A stretch of 6,643 bases of DNA from Synergistaceae bacterium UBA4088 (lineage in GTDB: Bacteria > Synergistota > Synergistia > Synergistales > Thermovirgaceae): positions 1 through 6,643 of the forward strand of contig DFYG01000074.1 of the NCBI GenBank assembly GCA_002382605.1, written 5' to 3'. Shown here in pieces: positions 1 through 6,643 of this stretch (its first letter is position 1; the number at the start of each line of letters is the position of its first letter). The position numbers and the translations under genes are program-made. Below the pieces are notes generated by a model, which searched no databases, was not told where the DNA came from, and saw only the letters and a program-made list of their open reading frames with translations.

Positions 1-3000
1 ACCGGCTCATCTTTCTCTTCGTGGCGGAGGACCGTACCCTGGAGGGCATTTCCCTCATTCATCCACCGGATGAGTCGGACAGGGGCAGACAGGGACGGGA
101 GCGCTATGCGGTTCACTACAGCACTGCCCGCCTCCGCGATCTGGCCTCGAGGATTCGAGGCAGCCGCCATGGTGACCTCTGGCACCAGTTCAACCTTCTC
201 GTCGGGGCCCTCTCCGGAAAAGAGCGGTTCGCGGCCGTGCGTGAACACCTTTCACTGCCGTCCTTGGGGAGTTTCCTCTGGTTACCTGACAGCACGGGAG
301 ATCTCGACGCTCCAAGTCTGGCAGGGAAGGACGGAGCGGAACTATCTAATGCGGATCTCCTGGAGGCGATCCGTCACCTTGCCTTCACCCGCCAGGGCAG
401 GATTCTGCGCCCCGTGGACTACAGAAACCTGGGGTCCGAGGAACTTGGCGGTGTCTACGAAAGTCTCCTTGCTCTCACGCCGCAGATCAGTGGAGACGGG
501 TCCCGCTTCACATTTGCCGAGCTTGCAGGCAATGAGCGGAAGACGTCCGGTTCCTACTATACACCGGATTCTCTCGTGCAGTGCCTGCTCGACTCCGCGC
601 TCGACCCCGTGGTGGAGGAGGCGATCAAAGACAAATCCGGGATCGATGCCGAGAAGGCATTGCTCTCACTGAAGGTATGCGACCCTGCCGTCGGCTCGGG
701 GCACTTCCTTGTCGGTGCCGCGCACAGGTTGGCCCGTCATCTGGCCCGGATACGGGCGATTGCCCGCGGCGAGAGCGAACCTTCGCCACCCGTGTATCAG
801 AGCGCGCTGAGAGATGTCATCGGTCACTGCCTGTATGGAGTGGATGTCAGTCCCATGGCCGCCGAGCTCTGCAAGGTCAGCCTGTGGCTCGATGCCCTTG
901 AGCCCGGCAAACCCCTATCCTTTCTTGACCACCATATCAGGGTAGGTAATAGCCTTCTCGGGGCAGCACCGGACTTTATCGTTAAGGGCATACCCGATGA
1001 GGCCTTCAAGCCCATCGAAGGGGACGACAAAAAGGCCTGCGGCGAACTCAGGAAGCGTAACAAGAGCGAGCGCAAGGGGTTGGGGCCCCTCTTCGCCAGA
1101 CACGAGGAGGAGATTCAAACGAAGCTCGCGACAGTGGCTGCCGCACTTGAAGAACTCCCGGATAACCGACCCGAGGAGATCCATCAGAAGGAATCGAAGT
1201 TTGGAGAATATGAACGGACCGAGGAGTACGCACACAAGAAACTCCTCGCCGATACCTGGTGTTCCGCTTTTGTCATCAGGAGGCATCTCCGCGAAGCGAA
1301 CCGTGTGAACAGTGCCAGCGGCATCACCCAGGGTCACCTCAATGACCTGGCAAATGACAGGCCACTACCCACGGAGATCTATTCCGAGGTCGAACAGCTT
1401 TCAGCGCAATACAGGTTCTTTCACTGGCATCTCGCCTTCCCGGAGGTGTTCGCCAAAGGAGGGTTTGACTGCGTCTTCGGCAATCCGCCGTGGGAACGAG
1501 TAAAGCTACAGGAAAAAGAATGGTTCGCTCAGCGGAGCCCGGGCATTGCAAGCGCCCCCAATGCTGCCGCCCGCAAGAGAATGATCGAGGATCTCAAGGC
1601 TTCTGATCCCAGCCTCCACAGGCAATTTCTTGATGATTCACGCGAGGCTGAGGGGGAGAGCCACCTCCTACGCAACAGCGGCCGTTATCCGCTCTGCGGC
1701 CGGGGTGACATCAACGTGTATACCGTGTTCGCGGAGGGGATGCGCAGCCTCCTCAATGAACGGGGCCGGGCCGGGTGCGTCCTGCCTAGCGGCATCGCCA
1801 CCGATGACACAACGAAGTTCTTTTTCCAGGACGTTATGGAGACGAGATCGCTCGTCAGCCTCTTTGATTTCGAGAACAAAGGGATTTTTTCTGGTGTGCA
1901 CAGCAGTTATAAGTTTTGTCTCTTCACCGTCGGGAACGGGGTACGTCAGGCAGCGGAGACTGCGGAGTTTGTCTTCTTTGCCCACTCCGTCGATGACCTC
2001 AACGACCCCGAGCGTCGCTTTACCTTGTCCGCGGAGGATATCAGTCTTCTCAACCCCAACACTCGTACCTGCCCCATCTTCCGCTCCAGCCGTGACGCCG
2101 AACTGACGAAGGCCATATACCGAAGGGTGCCGGTTCTCATCAGAGAGGCGCAGGGAGGGCGACCGGAGGAGAACCCGTGGGGGATTACATTCAGTCGTAT
2201 GTTTGATATGTCTAATGATTCGCATTTTTTCCGGACGAGGGAACAGATGGAGGCTGAAGGCTGGCAACTTGAAGGTAGCATTTTTCGCAAGGACAGAGAA
2301 GAGTATCTACCGTTGTACGAGGCAAAAATGATCCATCACTTCGATCACAGGTGGGCAACATACACGTTAAGTGACGAGACGCGCGACACATTGGTATCCG
2401 AAAAAGCACAACCGTCTTTTGTCTGCCTTCCTCGCTATTGGGTTGAAAAGCGCGAGGTAATTCTCCGCGCAGCCGTTCTTCCCAAAGGACTTATCCAGGC
2501 GCTACGCGAGAATGATCAACAACTCATCATCCTGGCCTTAACCCACATGCTGTTTGGAAGATGGCTTATTGCGGAGGGTTTCTCGCCGCAGGGAGCAGCA
2601 ACGGAAGGATTGTTTCCGGCCTGGAGCAGATTTGTGGATTCCTATCCCTTTGCCCGCAGCATAGCACCGACGCGGCTGGGTTTGTGCGGGGACAACGAGG
2701 CCTGCCTCCAACCTGTTAATTCTGATTGTTTTCCCGCATCACCAATCGATGAAATCGAAAATGGCGAAGTCAGGCACACTACTTGGTATGCGGTTGATAA
2801 AAGAGTGTTCCATGCTTTTCTTGAAACCATGCGAGACTACCCCATCGAAATAGACCGATCGATGGAACTGGTAAATGAGAAAGATGCCTTGGCCTTCGCT
2901 GAGGCATGCCTCGAAGCGATGACACCCAAATGGTTTCTGGGTTTTCGTGATATCTGTCGCAGCACAGACGAGCGGACGGTGATAGGGGGAGTATTCCCTA

Positions 3001-4253
3001 TGGCCGCTGTGGGAAACAACCTTCCTATCTGGTTTATTAGGAACAAAGAGAGTTCGATCTTTGCAGCCATACTAGCCAGTTTTGCGTTAGATTGTCCCAG
3101 TCGTTTCAAGGTTGGCGGTACTCACTTAAACTTTTTCATAGCGGAACAGATCCCGGTTTTGAGGCCGGCACTCTTCTCGGGCCCTTGTCCTTGGGCGTCT
3201 TGCACGTTACAAAAGTGGTTGTTGCGGCTCATTCTGGAGCTCACTTATACTGCGTGGGATTTAAAGTCATTTGCCGACGACTGTGGATACTATGGCCCCC
3301 CTTTTGTTTGGAACGAGAAGCGCCGTTTCTTCATCGGCTGTGAGCTTGACGCGGCCTTCCTTCACTTATATCTCGGATCAGAAAACGAGTGGTCAGAACA
3401 ACCGGGGAGTCTTCTCAAGGTTTTCCCGACTCCTCGCCATGCGGTTGATTACATCATGGAGACATTTCCCATAGTGAAGCGCAAGGACGAAGCGGCTTAC
3501 GGAATCTACCTCACCAAGGAGACCATCCTTGAGATCTATGACGCTCTCGCCGAGTCCATCCGTACCGGCCGTCCTTATCAAACTCGTCTTGATCCTCCTC
3601 CTGGCCCGCCGGTGGACGGTCAAGGCAATTTCCTCCCACTTCCTGAATGGCAACCCGGTCAACCAAGACCCGCAAACTGGCCCAGCCATATTCATCCACC
3701 GAAGGAAGCAGTTGTTAAGATTATTACGGATATCCCGTTAGAGGAATTTGCTGCAGCCATGGTATATCCGATTACGGATACCGACAAGACTATTTGCGCA
3801 GCAGCATTATCGATTGTCGAACAGAGTCCAGGGCTTTCGAGCAATCTCCATCTCGATATCCTGTTATTGACCGCACATCCCGATTGGTGCCGGGTACTCC
3901 TTGATCAAGGAAGGTGGGTGGAGTTCGACATGGTTCGGAAATCAGTTGCCAGTGCTTTATTTGTTGCGGATAACCAGGTATTGGGATGGAGGCACTATAG
4001 AGACTACTTGGAAGAGCACGGGGCAATCGTTATCAGCCGTATCGACAAAGAGCAGAGAATCAGCTTAGGACGGAATGCCGAGTTCATTAAGACTGTCTTG
4101 CCGAAAGGTACCGATGCCGTCGTCGGATACGCAGTTGAGGCAGCGAGAAGAGTTGTCGAGATGCGACAGGGCATACTGTTAGCTTCGCCAACACAGAAGA
4201 AAATCATCGACGCTATGGGGGATGAGCACAGAGTCTATCAGCTTGCTGGATAG
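1..4253 (+). CDS. Large Eco57I/PglX-like adenine-N6 DNA methyltransferase, 5'-partial
   Basis: Predicted to transfer a methyl group from S-adenosylmethionine to adenine N6 in a specific DNA sequence. Residues are counted from the valine codon at 21. Seen: GSYYTP (177-182, motif X-like), DPAVGSGHFL (221-230, SAM-binding motif I), YGVDVSP (272-278, acidic motif II), GNSLLG (309-314), catalytic NPPW (488-491), NVYTVF to VLPSGI (565-592), FSGVHSSYKF (623-632, motif VIII-like). A charged insert of about 170 residues separates GNSLLG from NPPW, as is common in this family. The target-recognition half includes PLYEAKMIHHFDHRW (764-778), FRDICRSTDERTVIGG (975-990) and GGTHLNFFIAEQIPV (1032-1046). PPFVWNEKRR (1093-1102) and VDYIMETFPIVKRKDE (1142-1157) follow, then a Pro-rich linker (about 1191-1227) and an unrecognised C-terminal domain. 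The frame is open to the left edge (first full codon at 3), so the true start lies outside the window. No nuclease motif is seen, but one could lie upstream, so modification-only versus type IIG is undecided. Confidence 0.93.
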   Translation, partial: RLIFLFVAEDRTLEGISLIHPPDESDRGRQGRERYAVHYSTARLRDLASRIRGSRHGDLWHQFNLLVGALSGKERFAAVREHLSLPSLGSFLWLPDSTGDLDAPSLAGKDGAELSNADLLEAIRHLAFTRQGRILRPVDYRNLGSEELGGVYESLLALTPQISGDGSRFTFAELAGNERKTSGSYYTPDSLVQCLLDSALDPVVEEAIKDKSGIDAEKALLSLKVCDPAVGSGHFLVGAAHRLARHLARIRAIARGESEPSPPVYQSALRDVIGHCLYGVDVSPMAAELCKVSLWLDALEPGKPLSFLDHHIRVGNSLLGAAPDFIVKGIPDEAFKPIEGDDKKACGELRKRNKSERKGLGPLFARHEEEIQTKLATVAAALEELPDNRPEEIHQKESKFGEYERTEEYAHKKLLADTWCSAFVIRRHLREANRVNSASGITQGHLNDLANDRPLPTEIYSEVEQLSAQYRFFHWHLAFPEVFAKGGFDCVFGNPPWERVKLQEKEWFAQRSPGIASAPNAAARKRMIEDLKASDPSLHRQFLDDSREAEGESHLLRNSGRYPLCGRGDINVYTVFAEGMRSLLNERGRAGCVLPSGIATDDTTKFFFQDVMETRSLVSLFDFENKGIFSGVHSSYKFCLFTVGNGVRQAAETAEFVFFAHSVDDLNDPERRFTLSAEDISLLNPNTRTCPIFRSSRDAELTKAIYRRVPVLIREAQGGRPEENPWGITFSRMFDMSNDSHFFRTREQMEAEGWQLEGSIFRKDREEYLPLYEAKMIHHFDHRWATYTLSDETRDTLVSEKAQPSFVCLPRYWVEKREVILRAAVLPKGLIQALRENDQQLIILALTHMLFGRWLIAEGFSPQGAATEGLFPAWSRFVDSYPFARSIAPTRLGLCGDNEACLQPVNSDCFPASPIDEIENGEVRHTTWYAVDKRVFHAFLETMRDYPIEIDRSMELVNEKDALAFAEACLEAMTPKWFLGFRDICRSTDERTVIGGVFPMAAVGNNLPIWFIRNKESSIFAAILASFALDCPSRFKVGGTHLNFFIAEQIPVLRPALFSGPCPWASCTLQKWLLRLILELTYTAWDLKSFADDCGYYGPPFVWNEKRRFFIGCELDAAFLHLYLGSENEWSEQPGSLLKVFPTPRHAVDYIMETFPIVKRKDEAAYGIYLTKETILEIYDALAESIRTGRPYQTRLDPPPGPPVDGQGNFLPLPEWQPGQPRPANWPSHIHPPKEAVVKIITDIPLEEFAAAMVYPITDTDKTICAAALSIVEQSPGLSSNLHLDILLLTAHPDWCRVLLDQGRWVEFDMVRKSVASALFVADNQVLGWRHYRDYLEEHGAIVISRIDKEQRISLGRNAEFIKTVLPKGTDAVVGYAVEAARRVVEMRQGILLASPTQKKIIDAMGDEHRVYQLAG

Positions 4254-4257
4254 GAGG
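4252..4257 (+). promoter_or_regulatory. Ribosome binding site of the ATPase gene, overlapping the methylase stop
   Basis: A perfect AGGAGG lies inside and just after the TAG stop of the methylase. It sits 7 bases before the ATG at 4265, which is ideal spacing, but only 1 base before the in-frame TTG at 4259. This decides the start in favour of ATG 4265. A binding site buried in the upstream stop codon suggests translational coupling, with ribosomes finishing the methylase reinitiating on the ATPase. Confidence 0.85.
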
Positions 4258-4264
4258 CTTGCAG

Positions 4265-6325
4265 ATGGGTTTGTTCAACGAATTGGGATTGAAGCTGGTT
4301 CGGTCAGAATCTGATGTTTGGGTGAACCGGTTAGTGCTGCTTGAGCAGATATTTCCGGAACCAATCATTATCAGAGATGTTCACTTGAAACCGGGGCTGA
4401 ACATAATCAGAGCGGAAGATATGGAGAACAATGAGCGAACCAGTGAGATTACGGGCCACAGCGCTGGTAAAACCACGTTCTGTCGACTCATGAGATACAT
4501 ACTGGGAGAGAGAACTTTCGGGACAAAGTCTACCGTTGAACTCATTCGGAGGGCATTTCCTCAAGGATATGTGGCTGCTGAACTCTTTGTCTATGGGCGG
4601 AGATGGGCCGTTCGAAGACCGTTTGGAGTTGGCAGAATGACGTATATCAAGGAGGATTGCAGCGTCGAGGCGCTACTTGCGGAAAAGGGACGACCTGTAT
4701 CGCAGGAATCATATACTAAAGAAATCGGCTTGGACGTACTGTTGGACAGATTGGGAACTGGTGAAATAGTGCAGACCAGAGAACCAATCCAGTGGGGGCA
4801 TGTGCTCGCATGGTGCACAAGAGACCAGGAAAGTCGTTTCCAGAACATCTACGACTGGCGGTCGGTACGGAGTGAATCTGAATCACCATCTTTTCGGTTT
4901 CCCAAAGCAGGCCCCCTTTTCATGATTCGCGCAGTCCTTGGTCTCTTTCTGTCTGAGGAACTGAAGGGGGAAGAGATGGCCGCAAGGCTTCAGGGAAAGA
5001 AAGACGCGCTGCTGAAGCAGATTGAAGAAAGGAAGCGCGAGCCGGATTTTCGTGTTAGTCTGTATGATCGCCGACTTCGCCATCTGTTAAAGAGTCTCCT
5101 GCCTCACGAACCCGATGTTGATTCCCGGCCTTTCATGACATCGAATTTGTCGGATGATATTGCGCGATTGACGGAAAAGGCACGAAAGACGGTTGAAAAA
5201 AATCTCGAAGATATTAGATGGGAAATACAGGCCCTTCAAAGTCGTATCGATAGTCATGGTGCCGAACTGCAGCAAAACAAAAGGGATCTACAGGACATGT
5301 GCGCGGTTCTGGACATGAATGCGGCGGCTGAAAGTGAAGTGCTGAACGGTATAGCTAAGCAGGACGAAGAGCTCAAGAAAATTGAAGAGTGGAAAAGCAA
5401 CCGGTGTCGGTTGGGAAACGTTCTTTTCCGCGACTGCGTTCACGTGCGGGAAAGGACTAGCGTGTTGCGGATCGGAGAGTATCAAGATCTCCAGGCAATG
5501 GAAGAGGAGAAACGCAAACGCGCGGAAACACAAAGGATCATCAGAGAACAGCAAAATGATTATGTAGAACGAATTGAGACGCTCGAGAATGAACGTAAGG
5601 CTCTGATCGAAGAGCGAGAGAGGTTGTCGAATAAGACAGAGGATATGAGGGATAATCTCCGTGATCTGAATAGCACATGGAGTGAACTTGTCAAATGGAT
5701 AGACAAGCGTGACCGGCCTGCCGATGAATACAAAGAATTGAGCCTGCTACGCCAGCAACTCGATGCTGTCGAAAACGAGATGACCCAAATTGAAAATGAA
5801 CTCCATAAGCTTGTCCGTCAACACGATACCAACAAGGAAGTACTGACAACGATCTTCTCTTGGGTAGTGAAGTCCGTACTATCTTCAGACCTATACAACG
5901 GAGAGGTGAACCTAGACGGCGGAGAGTTGTCCTTCCGTATTTCGAACGGGCCGCTGATGACTGGTGAAGCAGTTGAAACCTTGGGCGTCCTCCTTGCTGA
6001 TATAAGTTGTCTGCTGTACAATTCCGCAACCGAGACGGCACATCTGCCCGGGTTTCTTATTCACGATAGCCCTCGTGAAGCAGATCTTAGCCTTGGAATA
6101 TATCACACCTTTATCCGCCTGGTTGCCGACCTTGACACCCAGTTCGGTCTGCAAGGATTTTCGCCGTTTCAGTACATCATCACCACAACAACGCCTCCGC
6201 CGCCCGAGCTTAACACTGATAGCTTTGTGAGATTAAGGCTCAACGCTGCAAATCCGCAGGATCTCCTGTTTAGAAGAAACATGGCCGCCATCGGTATGAA
6301 ACATTATCAGGAAGTTCTGACATAA
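4265..6325 (+). CDS. SMC/Rad50-like coiled-coil ABC ATPase (DUF2326-like), probable defence component
   Basis: A predicted ATP-driven DNA-associated protein of 686 residues, cytoplasmic, with no signal peptide or membrane segment. Seen: an N-terminal lobe with a strand pair (LEQIFPEPIIIRDVHLKPGLNII, about 26-48 in outline), then P-loop GHSAGKTTF (64-72). Heptad-rich charged helices follow (about 231-260, 300-380 and 405-525), interrupted near 380-405. The C-terminal lobe has a signature-like MTGEA (565-569), a Walker B-like LPGFLIHDSPRE (594-605) and a switch-like QYIITTTTPPPP (636-647). This split head around a coiled coil is the SMC/Rad50/RecN plan, and HDSP at Walker B recalls DUF2326 proteins. 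No CxxC zinc hook is visible (cysteines at 381 and 391 only in that part). It follows the methylase by 11 bases and is probably cotranscribed. ATPase fold is confident; the exact family and a DNA-sensing or effector role are inferred. Confidence 0.88.
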   Translation: MGLFNELGLKLVRSESDVWVNRLVLLEQIFPEPIIIRDVHLKPGLNIIRAEDMENNERTSEITGHSAGKTTFCRLMRYILGERTFGTKSTVELIRRAFPQGYVAAELFVYGRRWAVRRPFGVGRMTYIKEDCSVEALLAEKGRPVSQESYTKEIGLDVLLDRLGTGEIVQTREPIQWGHVLAWCTRDQESRFQNIYDWRSVRSESESPSFRFPKAGPLFMIRAVLGLFLSEELKGEEMAARLQGKKDALLKQIEERKREPDFRVSLYDRRLRHLLKSLLPHEPDVDSRPFMTSNLSDDIARLTEKARKTVEKNLEDIRWEIQALQSRIDSHGAELQQNKRDLQDMCAVLDMNAAAESEVLNGIAKQDEELKKIEEWKSNRCRLGNVLFRDCVHVRERTSVLRIGEYQDLQAMEEEKRKRAETQRIIREQQNDYVERIETLENERKALIEERERLSNKTEDMRDNLRDLNSTWSELVKWIDKRDRPADEYKELSLLRQQLDAVENEMTQIENELHKLVRQHDTNKEVLTTIFSWVVKSVLSSDLYNGEVNLDGGELSFRISNGPLMTGEAVETLGVLLADISCLLYNSATETAHLPGFLIHDSPREADLSLGIYHTFIRLVADLDTQFGLQGFSPFQYIITTTTPPPPELNTDSFVRLRLNAANPQDLLFRRNMAAIGMKHYQEVLT

Positions 6326-6328
6326 ACG

Positions 6329-6343
6329 CGTGGTTCAACCATG
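6329..6343. repeat. Short inverted repeat just after the ATPase stop
   Basis: CGTGGTTCAACCATG folds as a 7-bp palindrome around one central C, with a single G-T pair. It begins 3 bases after the TAA stop. No T-run follows, and a one-base loop cannot form a normal RNA hairpin without opening inner pairs, so an intrinsic terminator is unlikely. It could be a protein-binding site, a weak 3'-end stabilising structure or chance. Confidence 0.4.
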
Positions 6344-6607
6344 TCAAGGGCCAAGGTAATTTCCCACTTCTGCCGGAGAACGCAGTCCTTCAAGTTTTTG
6401 CGCGATCACAGTGGCTGATTTTTAGGTTGCCATTCCAGTCGCGTCCGTCCGCGTTTTATCCGAACCATATAGGATACAAAGGTTGCCGAAGCCGAGCACA
6501 ATGACAATGCCCGTGTCTGAGCAATGAACACCTGAGCGGCTTGGCGGTGGATGTCGTGAACGACGAGGCGGCACAGCGAATTCATGTAACAAGCCGTCAA
6601 TGGGTGG

Positions 6608-6623
6608 AACCGCTTAGCCGGTT
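6608..6623. repeat. Short inverted repeat near the right edge
   Basis: AACCGCTTAGCCGGTT can pair as AACC/GGTT outer arms plus GCT/AGC inner arms with one bulged C. No T-run follows on either strand within the window. Function is unknown; it could be an operator, part of a mobile-element end or chance. Confidence 0.3.
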
Positions 6624-6643
6624 AATGCAGCAAGTATTTCTGC

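Larger units (their letters stand above)
6326..6643. other. Intergenic tail with no convincing gene
   Basis: These 318 bases carry no open frame with recognisable protein features. The longest, a 64-codon frame on the minus strand (6406-6600), has no good ribosome binding site, and its product is not recognised. No stem followed by a T-run is present, so no intrinsic terminator is visible for the upstream operon. AGGTTGCC occurs twice (6424-6431 and 6480-6487). The phrases GGTAATTTCCCACTTCTGCC (6355-6374) and GTGGCTGATTTTTAGGTTGC (6411-6430) recall sequences near the ends of IS21-type insertion elements. That comparison is from memory only, so the stretch could be a decayed mobile-element border or plain spacer. 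Confidence 0.6.

Noticed and set aside
1630..2106. 158-codon plus-strand frame inside the methylase
   Set aside because: It overlaps the catalytic and motif VIII-coding part of the methylase in another frame, and its product is low-complexity Ser/Arg/Thr-rich with no motif.
1668..2267. 199-codon minus-strand frame inside the methylase
   Set aside because: It lies opposite a confidently read methylase segment; its length fits the high G+C of this stretch, and the product has no recognisable domain.
4259..4264. TTG at 4259 as start of the ATPase
   Set aside because: It is only 1 base from AGGAGG, too close for initiation, while ATG at 4265 has ideal 7-base spacing.
6329..6343. Inverted repeat as an intrinsic terminator
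   Set aside because: No T-run follows, and the loop of one base is not compatible with a normal terminator hairpin.
6406..6600. 64-codon minus-strand frame in the tail
   Set aside because: No convincing ribosome binding site, no recognisable motif, and this length is expected by chance.
6326..6643. tRNA, small RNA or CRISPR repeats in the tail
   Set aside because: No cloverleaf arms with a CCA-compatible end, and no regularly spaced repeats; the only direct repeat is 8 bases seen twice.

Overview
The window is one bacterial strand carrying two genes that read left to right and nearly touch, followed by about 320 bases with no convincing gene. The organism cannot be named. Strong AGGAGG-type translation signals, bacterial-type gene packing and moderate G+C fit a bacterium. 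Hand-counted rows give roughly 58-70% G+C over most of the first 1.8 kb and about 43-60% after that.

Region 1 (window start to 4253) is a very large adenine-N6 DNA methyltransferase of the Eco57I/PglX-like type. The catalytic motifs DPAVGSGHFL and NPPW, a GSYYTP motif and a long target-recognition half are all readable. The gene is cut by the left edge of the window: the reading frame is open to the first base, and the first available start codon (GTG at 21) lies inside a conserved-looking core (RLIFLFVAEDR). It is therefore probably an internal valine. After the methylase body come a proline-rich linker and about 185 residues of unrecognised C-terminal domain.

Region 2 (4265 to 6325) starts 11 bases after the methylase stop, from a perfect AGGAGG that overlaps that stop. 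It encodes a 686-residue SMC/Rad50-like ABC ATPase: an N-terminal P-loop lobe, a long charged coiled-coil middle, and a C-terminal lobe with degenerate signature, Walker B and switch motifs. It resembles the DUF2326-like coiled-coil ATPases often found in defence loci.

Region 3 (6326 to 6643) shows no credible gene and no classical terminator. It has two short inverted repeats and stretches that vaguely recall the ends of IS21-type elements.

The two genes probably form one operon. A modification-type methyltransferase coupled to an SMC-like ATPase suggests part of an anti-phage or DNA-surveillance system, in which the methylase marks or reads self DNA and the ATPase senses or acts on unmarked DNA. 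This is inference. The pair does not match the full gene set of BREX, DISARM, Dnd/Ssp, Wadjet or Lamassu as visible here, and further components may lie upstream of the window.
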